From the NCBI RefSeq assembly GCF_900094575.1, contig NZ_FMAE01000003.1:496001-560000 (forward strand): a DNA stretch of 64,000 nucleotides, given 5' to 3'. A program made the position numbers and the translations under genes. Below, in pieces: positions 16,961-23,696 of this stretch (position 1 is the first letter of the stretch; every line of letters starts with the position of its first letter). This DNA comes from Bradyrhizobium yuanmingense. GTDB lineage: Bacteria > Pseudomonadota > Alphaproteobacteria > Rhizobiales > Xanthobacteraceae. The notes under the pieces were generated by a model. The model ran no database searches. It was not told the origin of the DNA and saw only the letters and a program-made list of their open reading frames with translations.

Positions 16961-18243
16961 GCGAGGCCGATACCGCCTGGATCGAGACTGCGCTGACTTC
17001 GGCGCGACCCCAGGCGGTCGGCGCGCTGCTGCGCTATTTCCGCGATCTCGACACCGCCGAGGAGGCGTTTCAGAACGCCTGCCTGCGCGCGCTCAAGACC
17101 TGGCCGCAGAATGGGCCGCCGCGCGATCCCGCGGCCTGGCTGATCATGGTCGGCCGCAACGTTGCGATCGACGAAGTGCGACGCGCGCGCAGGCAGCAGC
17201 CGCTGCCTGAGGACGACCAGGCGATCTCCGATCTCGACGATGCCGAGGGCGAACTCGCCGAGCGGCTCGACGGCTCGCATTATCGCGACGACATCTTGCG
17301 GCTGATGTTCATCTGCTGCCATCCAGGACTGCCGGCGACGCAGCAGATCGCGCTGGCGCTGCGCATCGTCTCGGGCCTCACGGTGAAGCAGATCGCCCGC
17401 GCGTTCCTGGTCTCGGAAGCGGCGATGGAGCAGCGCATCACGCGCGCCAAGGCAAAGGTGGCCGAGGCCGGGACGCCGTTCGAGGCGCCGGGCGCGGTCG
17501 AGCGCTCTGAACGGCTCGCCGGCGTCGCGGCGATGATCTACCTGATCTTCAATGAAGGCTATTCGGCGAGCGGTGACACCGCGGAGATCAGGAAGCCGCT
17601 GTGCGAGGAGGCGATCCGGCTGGCGCGGCTGCTGCTGCGGCTGTTTCCGAGCGAGCCGGAGATCATGGGCCTGACCGCGCTGATCCTGTTGCAGCACGCG
17701 CGCAGCGCGGCGCGCTTTGCCGCGGACGGGTCGCTGATCCTGCTGGACGATCAGGATCGTTCGTTGTGGAACGGCACCATGATCGCGGAGGGCCTCGCGC
17801 TGATCGACAAGGCGATGCGCCACCGCCGCAGCGGGCCCTACCAGATTCAGGCCGCGATCGCCGCCCTGCATGCGCGCGCGGCGACGCCGGAGGAGACCGA
17901 CTGGACGGAGATCGACCTGCTCTACGGCGCGCTCGAAGTGGTGCAGCCCTCGCCGGTGGTGACGCTCAACCGGGCGGTCGCGGTCTCCAAGGTGCGCGGG
18001 CCGCAGGCCGCGCTCGAGCTGATCGAGCCGCTGGCGCCGAAGCTCGCCAATTATTTCCATTTCTACGGCGTGCGCGGCGCCTTCCTGATGCAGCTCGGCC
18101 GCAACGACGAAGCCCGAATCGCCTTCGACCGCGCCATCGCGCTCGCCAACACCTCGGCCGAAGCCGCCCACATCCGCATGCATCTCGATCGCCTGATCCG
18201 GGACAGCCAGCCGAAGGCAAAGGAAAGCGCCAAGGCGAAGTAG
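16957..18243 (+). CDS. ECF-type RNA polymerase sigma factor with C-terminal TPR-like extension (ECF42-like)
   Basis: A 428-residue sigma factor, far longer than the usual ~190 residues. The sigma-2 region (residues about 10-80; DTAEEAFQNACLRALKTWP and WLIMVGRNVAIDEVRRARR) and the sigma-4 region (about 115-165; QQIALALRIVSGLTVKQIARAFLVSEAAMEQRI) are intact. Some 250 residues of helical, TPR-like extension follow, including IYLIFNEGYSASGD. This layout, with a YCII partner in an overlapping frame, is that of ECF42. No anti-sigma gene is present, as is usual for that group, so the extension likely controls activity. It starts with GTG. The three TGTCGG-N17/18-CGTC promoters nearby are its expected targets. 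Confidence 0.88.
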   Translation: MSEADTAWIETALTSARPQAVGALLRYFRDLDTAEEAFQNACLRALKTWPQNGPPRDPAAWLIMVGRNVAIDEVRRARRQQPLPEDDQAISDLDDAEGELAERLDGSHYRDDILRLMFICCHPGLPATQQIALALRIVSGLTVKQIARAFLVSEAAMEQRITRAKAKVAEAGTPFEAPGAVERSERLAGVAAMIYLIFNEGYSASGDTAEIRKPLCEEAIRLARLLLRLFPSEPEIMGLTALILLQHARSAARFAADGSLILLDDQDRSLWNGTMIAEGLALIDKAMRHRRSGPYQIQAAIAALHARAATPEETDWTEIDLLYGALEVVQPSPVVTLNRAVAVSKVRGPQAALELIEPLAPKLANYFHFYGVRGAFLMQLGRNDEARIAFDRAIALANTSAEAAHIRMHLDRLIRDSQPKAKESAKAK

Positions 18244-18304
18244 GCCCGTCTGTTTCCACGCCAGGACGTGGGGTGCGCAGTGCGCCAAAGAATTTCTGTC
18301 CCAT

Positions 18305-18332
18305 TGTCGGGCCGGGGCCTCCCCCGTTCGTC
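18305..18332 (+). promoter_or_regulatory. Putative ECF42-type promoter P2 (SRPBCC-VOC operon)
   Basis: TGTCGG at 18305-18310 and CGTC at 18329-18332 are separated by 18 bases. The 14-base segment just upstream (AATTTCTGTCCC plus two) is nearly identical to that before the P3 promoter. The predicted transcript start lies about 20 bases before the SRPBCC start codon. Confidence 0.65.
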
Positions 18333-18361
18333 CTAGGCTCCGTATCCACGGAGAGCCATCC

Positions 18362-18901
18362 ATGCTGAAAGCCATTGCCGTCATCGCCATCGTTCTCGCC
18401 GCCGGCCTTGCCGCGGTCCTCGTCTTCGCCCTGACGAAACCCGACACGTTCCGTGTGGAACGCTCGCTCGCCGTCAGGGCACCGGCCGCTGTGATCTATC
18501 CGCTGGTTGCCGATTTCCATCGCTGGACCGCCTGGTCGCCGTATGAGACCCGCGATCCCGCCATGAAGCGGACGTTCGGCGGAACCGCGGCAGGGAAGGG
18601 TGCGACCTATGCCTGGGAGGGCGACAACAAGGTCGGCGCCGGCCATATGGAGATCCTGGAGGCGACCGGGCCCACCAAGCTCCGGATCAAGCTTGATTTC
18701 GAGCGGCCGTTCGAAGGCCACAACACCGCCGAGTTCACCTTTGTGCCGCAAGGCGATGCCACACTCGTCACATGGGCGATGTACGGTCCGGCCCCGTTCA
18801 TGTCCAAGCTGATGCAGGTGTTCTTCAACATGGACAGCATGATCGGCAAGGATTTCGAGACCGGCCTCGCCGGCCTGAAGAAGCTCACCGAGAAGCAATA
18901 G
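18362..18901 (+). CDS. SRPBCC-family (START-like) protein with N-terminal membrane anchor
   Basis: A 179-residue protein. Residues about 4-24 form one hydrophobic helix that could anchor it or act as an uncleaved signal. The rest is a START/polyketide-cyclase-type helix-grip domain (VERSLAVRAPAAVIYPLVADFHRWTAWSPYE near residues 33-63), which binds hydrophobic ligands. The ligand is unknown. It lies behind a putative ECF42-type promoter and is followed 30 bases later by a PhnB-like gene. SRPBCC, PhnB and YCII genes commonly occur together around these sigma factors, which supports one regulon. The ATG follows GGAGAGCC. Confidence 0.82.
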   Translation: MLKAIAVIAIVLAAGLAAVLVFALTKPDTFRVERSLAVRAPAAVIYPLVADFHRWTAWSPYETRDPAMKRTFGGTAAGKGATYAWEGDNKVGAGHMEILEATGPTKLRIKLDFERPFEGHNTAEFTFVPQGDATLVTWAMYGPAPFMSKLMQVFFNMDSMIGKDFETGLAGLKKLTEKQ

Positions 18902-18931
18902 GTCTCACGGCAAACGAAGAGGAGAGAAACG

Positions 18932-19345
18932 ATGCTCAATCCCTATCTGTTCTACCAGGACAATTGCGAAGCAGCGTTCAACTATTACGCCAAGGTTCTC
19001 GGCGGCAAGATCGACGCGATGATGCGCGCATCGGATGCTCCGCCGGAGGTGCCGGCTACGCCCGGCCGCGAGAAGATGATCATGCATGCGCGGATGTCAC
19101 TGCCGGACGGCACGGTATTGATGGCCTCCGACTCGCCGGCCGAGCATTTCCAGAAGCCGCAGGGCTTTGCAATCTCGATTACAGTCAAGGACCCCGTGGA
19201 TGGTGAGCGCAAGTTCAACGCGCTTGCCGACGGCGGCAGCGTCACCATGCCCTTCAGCAAGACGTTCTGGGCCAAGGGCTTCGGGATGTGCATCGACAAG
19301 TTCGGCATTCCCTGGATGGTGAACTGCCCGGCCGAGGGCATGTGA
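18932..19345 (+). CDS. VOC-family protein, PhnB-like
   Basis: A 137-residue protein of the glyoxalase/bleomycin-resistance (VOC) superfamily, PhnB-like subgroup. LNPYLFYQDNCEAAFNYYAKVLGGKI at the N-terminus and FGMCIDKFGIPWMVNC near the C-terminus mark the two beta-alpha-beta modules. PhnB-like proteins are small cytosolic dimers of unclear function and often lack the metal ligands of true glyoxalases. It follows the SRPBCC gene by 30 bases with a clear GAGGAGAG site, so the two are co-transcribed from promoter P2. The next 200 bases hold palindromic repeats. Confidence 0.85.
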   Translation: MLNPYLFYQDNCEAAFNYYAKVLGGKIDAMMRASDAPPEVPATPGREKMIMHARMSLPDGTVLMASDSPAEHFQKPQGFAISITVKDPVDGERKFNALADGGSVTMPFSKTFWAKGFGMCIDKFGIPWMVNCPAEGM

Positions 19346-19348
19346 TAG

Positions 19349-19398
19349 GAGCATGATCCGGAAAAGTGTGAAGCGGTTTTCCGAAAAGATCATGCTCA
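19349..19398. repeat. Palindromic intergenic repeat, GCATGATC type
   Basis: GAGCATGATC-CGGAAAA and TTTTCCG-AAAA-GATCATGCTC form a long imperfect hairpin directly after the PhnB-like stop codon. This element is familiar from many Bradyrhizobium and Rhodopseudomonas intergenic regions. In the transcript it would form a stable 3' structure and may protect or end the P2 mRNA. Confidence 0.6.
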
Positions 19399-19409
19399 AA
19401 CAACAACCT

Positions 19410-19447
19410 AAAGCGCGATGACGATTTATCCTATCGCATCGCGCTTT
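19410..19447. repeat. Second palindrome, AAAGCGCGATG type
   Basis: AAAGCGCGATG at 19410-19420 and its exact reverse complement at 19437-19447 are separated by 16 bases. It directly follows the preceding palindrome, and the two commonly occur as a pair in this bacterial group. It is terminator-like and lies between the VOC gene and the convergent lipoprotein gene. Confidence 0.55.
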
Positions 19448-19541
19448 GGGCGCGACCGTCGCGTTGCGATGCCTCTCTCCAATGCTGCGGGAGAGGGGAC
19501 GTACGTTTCGTTACGTTAGGCGCCGATCAGCCGTTGTCCTT

Positions 19542-19892
19542 TCACCGGATTGATCCGGTGACGTCCTCGGGCGGCGGCGACGATTCCACGCAGCGAGGAC
19601 AGATCACGAGCTTGGCGCCCAGCTTCCTGTCGTTCTCCGCCTGTATCTCGTCCTGGACCGCCCACCACGCCTCGGAATAGGCCCGCAATGTGCCGAGCAC
19701 TTTTTCGCGCTCCTGATTGGGATCACTTGCAGCCGGCGCGCCGGTCGTGACGCGCCGCTTGGCCACATGCGGACGGTTCGGATCCTTGCCGAGGCCATCC
19801 CATGCAATGGCGCGGCGTTCCTGCGCTGGCGCCTCTGCGCATCCGATCAGCGCTGTGCAAAAAGTGAGCACGATCAAGCCGTGTCGAATCAT
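19542..19892 (-). CDS. Small hypothetical lipoprotein
   Basis: A 116-residue protein whose N-terminus MIRHGLIVLTFCTALIGC is a lipoprotein signal with a lipobox (ALIGC, lipidated Cys18). The mature part is polar, with a DPNQEREKVLGTLRAYSEAWWAVQDEIQAENDRKLGAKLVICPRC segment containing a CPRC pair that could bind metal or form a disulfide. I do not recognise the family. An open frame runs 25 codons further upstream, but only the start at 19892 gives an export signal; a GGAGG lies 12 bases before it, rather far. It is convergent with the VOC gene and its function is unknown. Confidence 0.65.
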   Translation of the reverse strand: MIRHGLIVLTFCTALIGCAEAPAQERRAIAWDGLGKDPNRPHVAKRRVTTGAPAASDPNQEREKVLGTLRAYSEAWWAVQDEIQAENDRKLGAKLVICPRCVESSPPPEDVTGSIR

Positions 19893-20170
19893 GCCGGGCT
19901 TTTGCCTCCACAATCGGCGCGCAGAATCTGCGTGAGACACGCGCATCGTCGGTTCAATGGAACTCAAGGCAAAACAAACTTGCCGGCATGGCCGAATATG
20001 AGTCGTGCTTTCGCATCACTTTGCGGACGCAGTGAGGCCGCTTCGTGAAGCGAGCTGCATCGCACAACAATTGGCGCAAGATTGGGCTGTGCTCTGCACG
20101 TCAGAATCGTTATTGGTGAGTCATAAAAGCTACAAACTGGGATGGACGTCACTTGCAAGGGGAGCGACCG

Positions 20171-20263
20171 ATGGCGGCGGCGCTACAGATCAACTTTGCT
20201 CTTTGGGGAATGCTCATTTGCGCCAGCGCGAAGCTGGCGCCAGTGATCCAGACGCTGTTTTGA
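20171..20263 (+). CDS. Possible 30-residue membrane microprotein
   Basis: An ATG at 20171 with an excellent ribosome site (AAGGGGAG seven bases upstream) opens a 30-codon frame ending in TGA at 20263. The product starts MAAALQINFALWGMLICASAK and is a single hydrophobic helix with few charges, as expected for a small inner-membrane peptide. It lies in a 395-base gap that otherwise has no gene. The gap codes for nothing else convincing and the ribosome site is better than those of many neighbouring genes. No homolog is recognised, so this is a prediction from start signal and composition only. Confidence 0.5.
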   Translation: MAAALQINFALWGMLICASAKLAPVIQTLF

Positions 20264-20287
20264 AAGCGGTGGCGGCTGCCGGCTGTA

Positions 20288-20725
20288 TCAGCGGCAACGC
20301 GGATAGATCGCGGCGAGATCGCGCCCCTTCAACAGCAGCAACCGCGAGGTCAGACCGCCACGTCGGCTGATCCAGTCGCGCACCGGACCGGGATAGGCGG
20401 CAAGCACCGCGACCGATGCTTCCGGCTCGGCATAGAAGCGGCCGCGCCGGTCAACCGAGCGTGCGGCATGGAAGCCGAGCACGGCGCGCTTGGTGACGCA
20501 GATGCGCTCGCCCGGCACGATGCTCAGCACCAGCGTGCAGGCGGACAGGCAGGGGCCGTCGATCACCACGCGCTCGCCACTGTCGCGGACCTTTTCGAAC
20601 AGATCGAGGAACGGCCCGACCTGTCCGCCCGGGGACTGGATGATGCGGATCTCGGCCGCCGCAGGCGCGGCGGCGAGCAGCGCGGATGCAAGCATCAGAG
20701 CTTTGAGGAAGGTGATGCGTTGCAT
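20288..20725 (-). CDS. Short secreted protein with ClpP/crotonase-like Ser motif
   Basis: A 145-residue protein with a signal peptide (residues 1-24, cleavage after AAA). SPGGQVGPFLDLFEKVRDSGERVVIDGPCLSACTLVL resembles the core of periplasmic ClpP-like proteins (COG3904 type). An SPGG oxyanion-type loop is at 31-34 and a possible nucleophile Ser61 in CLSACT, flanked by Cys59 and Cys63. A GFHAA stretch follows where these proteins often carry a His. It is shorter than typical family members. The start at 20725 is the one giving a signal peptide; the upstream in-frame extension runs into a palindromic repeat. Proteolytic activity is unproven. Confidence 0.62.
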   Translation of the reverse strand: MQRITFLKALMLASALLAAAPAAAEIRIIQSPGGQVGPFLDLFEKVRDSGERVVIDGPCLSACTLVLSIVPGERICVTKRAVLGFHAARSVDRRGRFYAEPEASVAVLAAYPGPVRDWISRRGGLTSRLLLLKGRDLAAIYPRCR

Positions 20726-20747
20726 GAACTCTCCACCAACTCGCTTT

Positions 20748-20828
20748 CGTAGGGTGGGCAAAGCGTAGCGTGCCCACCATCCGCACCGCAAATTTGGGAT
20801 CGGCGCGTTGCGCCTTTGCCCACCCTAC
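20748..20828. repeat. Palindromic GTAGGGTGGGCAAAG repeat element
   Basis: TCGTAGGGTGGGCAAAGCG at the left edge is mirrored at the right edge by CGCCTTTGCCCACCCTAC, and an internal pair GGTGGGCA / TGCCCACC lies at 20753-20760 and 20771-20778. This element is widespread between Bradyrhizobium genes. It lies between the ClpP-like gene and the SDR gene and codes for nothing credible itself. Confidence 0.6.
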
Positions 20829-20839
20829 AAATCCTGCGC

Positions 20840-21628
20840 CTACCCGTTGCGCCTTTGCCCGCGCAGCGTCGGCAGGCCGATGCCCGCCGCATCGAAGCCG
20901 CCGTCCACGGCCAAAATTTGGCCGGTGATGTAGCTCGCGCGGCCCGAGCACAGGAAATAGATCGCTTCCGCGAGTTCCTCTTCCAGGCCGTAGCGGTTGA
21001 GCGGAATGGCGTCGTGATAGTCGGCGCGGATCTCCTTGGTGTGCACCTGCTTCGCCATCGCGGTGTCGACCGGCCCCGGTGCGACCGCGTTGACGCGGAT
21101 GTTGAGGGAGGCGAGCTCGACCGCGAGCTGCTTGGTAAGGTGTGCAAGGCCTGCTTTGCTGGTGCCGTAGGCCGAGCGCAGTGTCGAAGCGCGCACGGCT
21201 GAGATCGAGGTGATGTTGACGATGGCGCCGCCACCACCGTCGCGCATCAGGGGCACCGCGGCCTTAGTGCAGAGGAACGGTCCGGTGAGGTTGACCTCGA
21301 GCACGCGGCGCCAGTCGGCATCCGACGTCTCCATCAGCGGCGCGAACACCGCGATGCCGGCATTGTTGACCAGCGCGTCCAGCCGGCCGAACCGCCGCTC
21401 GATCGTCGTCATTGCGGTGCTGACTGCGGCCGCGTCGGCGACATCGCAGGTCAGCGCCAGCGTCGCCTCGCTCTGGCCGATGTCCGCGACCGCGCGGCCG
21501 AGCAGTTCGTGCTCGATGTCGAGCAGGGCCACGCGCCAGCCCTCGGCCAGGAATTTCTTCGCGGTCGCAAGCCCGATGCCGCGGGCGGCACCGGTGACGA
21601 GGGCGACTTTTTGCGGGGCTTGCGGCAT
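20840..21628 (-). CDS. SDR-family oxidoreductase, FabG-like
   Basis: A 262-residue classical SDR. TGAARGIG at residues 12-19 binds the cofactor; an Asp at the end of the second strand (ALLDIEHE) points to NAD. NNAG, the catalytic Ser in ITSISA, YGTSK with the Tyr-x3-Lys pair, and GPVDTAMA complete the fold. The C-terminal VDGGFDAAGIGL is usual for 3-oxoacyl-ACP reductase-like and polyol dehydrogenases. The substrate is unknown. The start at 21628 (MPQAPQKVALVTG) gives the normal N-terminus; the long upstream extension of the frame overlaps the divergent P3 promoter region and looks non-coding. Confidence 0.83.
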   Translation of the reverse strand: MPQAPQKVALVTGAARGIGLATAKKFLAEGWRVALLDIEHELLGRAVADIGQSEATLALTCDVADAAAVSTAMTTIERRFGRLDALVNNAGIAVFAPLMETSDADWRRVLEVNLTGPFLCTKAAVPLMRDGGGGAIVNITSISAVRASTLRSAYGTSKAGLAHLTKQLAVELASLNIRVNAVAPGPVDTAMAKQVHTKEIRADYHDAIPLNRYGLEEELAEAIYFLCSGRASYITGQILAVDGGFDAAGIGLPTLRGQRRNG

Positions 21629-21790
21629 TGCCTGATCTGTCCTGTGTCCGGGAGCAGCGCGCGAAGCGCCGGTTCCTTTTACTGCGCTTTCGTTCCGGCA
21701 TGAAAGGCCTCGCCGAGCCGATCGAGCCCGATGCGGCCCAGAATGCGCCAGCCGCGGCTGCGCTGCGGCCTCGAATAATTTCTGTCCCGC

Positions 21791-21817
21791 TGTCGGCCCG
21801 GCAGAAGGCCGTTCGTC
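21791..21817 (+). promoter_or_regulatory. Putative ECF42-type promoter P3 (twin YCII operon)
   Basis: TGTCGG at 21791-21796 and CGTC at 21814-21817 with a 17-base spacer. The upstream AATTTCTGTCCC matches P2 exactly. The CGTC box ends 74 bases before the first YCII start codon, so the untranslated leader is longer than at P1 and P2. Confidence 0.65.
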
Positions 21818-21891
21818 TTGGAGGGGACGCGGGCCCGGCCGTTTCCGCCCGCAGGACATATCGGAATGACTGAGAGCAGCAAGGAACTCCC

Positions 21892-22296
21892 ATGCGATTC
21901 ATGATGCTGATGATCCCGCTCGGCTACGAGAACGCGCCGCCGGAGCTGCAGCTCGATCCCGAGCGCGTCGCCGCGATGATGCGCTACAACGAGGCGCTGA
22001 AGGACGCAGGCGTGCTGATCACGCTCGATGGGCTGCACCCGCCGTCGACCGGGGCACGCGTCTCGTTTGCGACCGGCCAGCCCATCGTCACCGACGGGCC
22101 CTTCGCGGAAGCCAAGGAAGTCCTGGGCGGCTATTGGATGATCGAGGTCGCCTCGCGCGCCGAGGCGATCGCCTGGGCCAAGAAATGTCCCGCTTCAGCC
22201 AACGAGATCATCGAGGTCCGCCAGGTGCAGGAGATGGCCGACTACTCGCCCGAAGTGCAGGAGATCGTCGCCGGGTTCGGCGACCTGAAGACGTAG
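21892..22296 (+). CDS. YCII/DGPF-domain protein
   Basis: A 134-residue YCII-family protein with the DGPFAEAKEVLGGYWMIEV signature at about residues 64-82. The N-terminus MRFMMLMIPLGYENAPPE is typical of the longer DGPF proteins seen near ECF sigma factors. It likely forms a small cytosolic dimer with a ferredoxin-like fold; no reaction is established. It is the first gene after promoter P3 and is followed 48 bases later by a second, more divergent YCII gene. With the sigma-linked copy at 16592 this makes three YCII proteins within 6 kb. Confidence 0.87.
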   Translation: MRFMMLMIPLGYENAPPELQLDPERVAAMMRYNEALKDAGVLITLDGLHPPSTGARVSFATGQPIVTDGPFAEAKEVLGGYWMIEVASRAEAIAWAKKCPASANEIIEVRQVQEMADYSPEVQEIVAGFGDLKT

Positions 22297-22344
22297 ACGA
22301 GACGGCGGCTGCGCGATTCCCAATCAATCTGAAGGAGAAAACCC

Positions 22345-22710
22345 ATGAGCACCGAACACAAATTTCTCGCCGTCTATCTCGGCAGCACGAGCGGATCGAA
22401 AATGGCGGCGTGGCGCGCGCTGCCCGAGGCCGAGCGGAAGGCGAAGGAGCAGGAGGGCATGGCCGCCTGGCACGGCTGGGTCGAGAAGCACAAATCCGTG
22501 ATCGTCGAGATGGGCGGCCCGCTCGGCAAGACCCGCAGGATCGACGGGAGCGGAATCACCGAGGTCAGCAACGCGCTGACCGGTTTCACGGTGGTGCGTG
22601 CCGCCTCGCAGGAGGACGCTGCAAAGCTGTTCGAGAACCATCCGCATTTTGCGATCTTCCCGGGCGAGGCAATCGAGGTCATGCCCGTGCTGCCGATTCC
22701 GGAGATGTAG
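22345..22710 (+). CDS. YCII-related protein, divergent
   Basis: A 121-residue protein related to the YCII family but lacking the DGPF box. MSTEHKFLAVYLGSTSG and the C-terminal AAKLFENHPHFAIFPGEAIEVMPVLPIPEM match the subgroup often paired with DGPF genes. It has a strong AAGGAGAA site before its ATG and follows the previous YCII gene by 48 bases, so both should be read from P3. The role is unknown; members may bind small molecules or act with the sigma factor. A palindromic element follows the stop. Confidence 0.8.
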   Translation: MSTEHKFLAVYLGSTSGSKMAAWRALPEAERKAKEQEGMAAWHGWVEKHKSVIVEMGGPLGKTRRIDGSGITEVSNALTGFTVVRAASQEDAAKLFENHPHFAIFPGEAIEVMPVLPIPEM

Positions 22711-22721
22711 CCCCGGTCACC

Positions 22722-22763
22722 CGTCATTCCGGGTTCGATGCTCCGTATCGCCCCGGAATGACG
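22722..22763. repeat. Palindromic CGTCATTCCGGG repeat
   Basis: CGTCATTCCGGG at 22722-22733 and its exact reverse complement at 22752-22763 form a 12-base-pair stem around an 18-base loop, just after the second YCII stop. It is a very common intergenic repeat in Bradyrhizobium-type genomes and probably shapes the 3' end of the P3 transcript. Confidence 0.6.
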
Positions 22764-22813
22764 TGAAAATACGGGTTAACCAGTCCGGCCGCCGCTAGTG
22801 ACCTTCACGCCCG

Positions 22814-22840
22814 GCTCATGTAAAGCTCGTTCACATGAGC
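22814..22840. promoter_or_regulatory. Operator overlapping the tetR start (TGTAAAG-N3-GTTCACA)
   Basis: GCTCATGT at 22814-22821 is matched by ACATGAGC at 22833-22840. Inside it, the 17-base TGTAAAG-CTC-GTTCACA at 22819-22835 has the same layout as TGTAAAT-GTT-ATTTACA at 23644-23660, before the DUF2852 gene. The operator reaches the first base of the tetR ATG, which fits autorepression. Confidence 0.6.
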
Positions 22841-23575
22841 TGGCGCAAGGAGCAGCGCCGCGCCGAGCGCGGCTATCACCACGGCAATCTGAAGGAAGCC
22901 CTGTTACAGGCGGCCCTCGGGCTGATCGCCGAGAAGGGGGCGGCCGGCTTCACCTTCGCCGATGCCGCGCGCATGGCCGGAGTCAGTGCGGCGGCGCCCT
23001 ACCGGCATTTCCGCGACCGTGACGAGCTGCTGTCCTCGATCGCCCAGCGCGGTTTCGAGCAGTTCGAGGCGCGCCTGTCGGCGGCGTGGGACGACGGGCG
23101 GCCCGACACCGTCACCGCCTTCGAGCGCGTCGGCAAGGCCTATCTCGCCTTTGCCCGCGCGGAGCCGGCCTTCTACAACGCGATGTTCGAATCGGGCGTG
23201 CCGGTCGATGCCAATCCCGCCCTTCAGGCGGCCAGCGAACGCGCCTTCAACATCATTCGAGCCGCAGCCGAGCGGCTCGCCGCACTGACGCCGCCCGGCA
23301 CACCCCGCCCGCCGGCGATGATGATGGCGCTGCACATCTGGTCGATGTCGCATGGCGTGGCCTCGCTGTTTTCCCGCGGCGATGCTGCGCGACGCAAGCT
23401 GCCGATGTCGCCGGACGAGCTGCTGGAGGCCGAGGTACTGATTTATCTGCGCGGCCTCGGCTTCCCGATCGACCGCCGTCCTCCGGCCAGGGGCGCCGAG
23501 CCGCCGCCGGTGCCGCCGGAGGCTCCCTCCGGTTCGGGCCTGCCGCCCGGCAGCCCCTGGGGCAAGCCGAAATAA
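22835..23575 (+). CDS. TetR/AcrR-family transcriptional regulator with WHG-like C-terminal domain
   Basis: A 246-residue regulator. The helix-turn-helix is at about residues 29-66 (LIAEKGAAGFTFADAARMAGVSAAAPYRHFRDRDELL). The C-terminal domain contains FYNAMFESG and MMMALHIWSMSHGVASLF, typical of the TetR subgroup with a WHG domain, and the protein ends in a Pro/Gly-rich tail. No Shine-Dalgarno sequence is visible before the ATG, and an operator covers the start, so the mRNA may be leaderless. A matching 17-base site before the next gene (DUF2852) suggests this protein represses both itself and that gene. The ligand is unknown. Confidence 0.88.
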   Translation: MSWRKEQRRAERGYHHGNLKEALLQAALGLIAEKGAAGFTFADAARMAGVSAAAPYRHFRDRDELLSSIAQRGFEQFEARLSAAWDDGRPDTVTAFERVGKAYLAFARAEPAFYNAMFESGVPVDANPALQAASERAFNIIRAAAERLAALTPPGTPRPPAMMMALHIWSMSHGVASLFSRGDAARRKLPMSPDELLEAEVLIYLRGLGFPIDRRPPARGAEPPPVPPEAPSGSGLPPGSPWGKPK

Positions 23576-23643
23576 GATTGCGCAAGTAATCACGCGGGCG
23601 TGTCTTGCTGCCAGCTTGACAAAATCGCGGGATGGTCTAGCTA

Positions 23644-23660
23644 TGTAAATGTTATTTACA
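23644..23660. promoter_or_regulatory. TetR-type operator before the DUF2852 gene
   Basis: TGTAAAT-GTT-ATTTACA is a perfect 7-base inverted repeat with a 3-base centre, 36 bases before the DUF2852 start codon. It shares size, TGTAAA half-site and centre length with the site at 22819-22835 over the start of the neighbouring tetR gene. Confidence 0.65.
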
Positions 23661-23696
23661 TTCACAACGGCGCTGGTGCCGTGATGGAGAAGGGAA

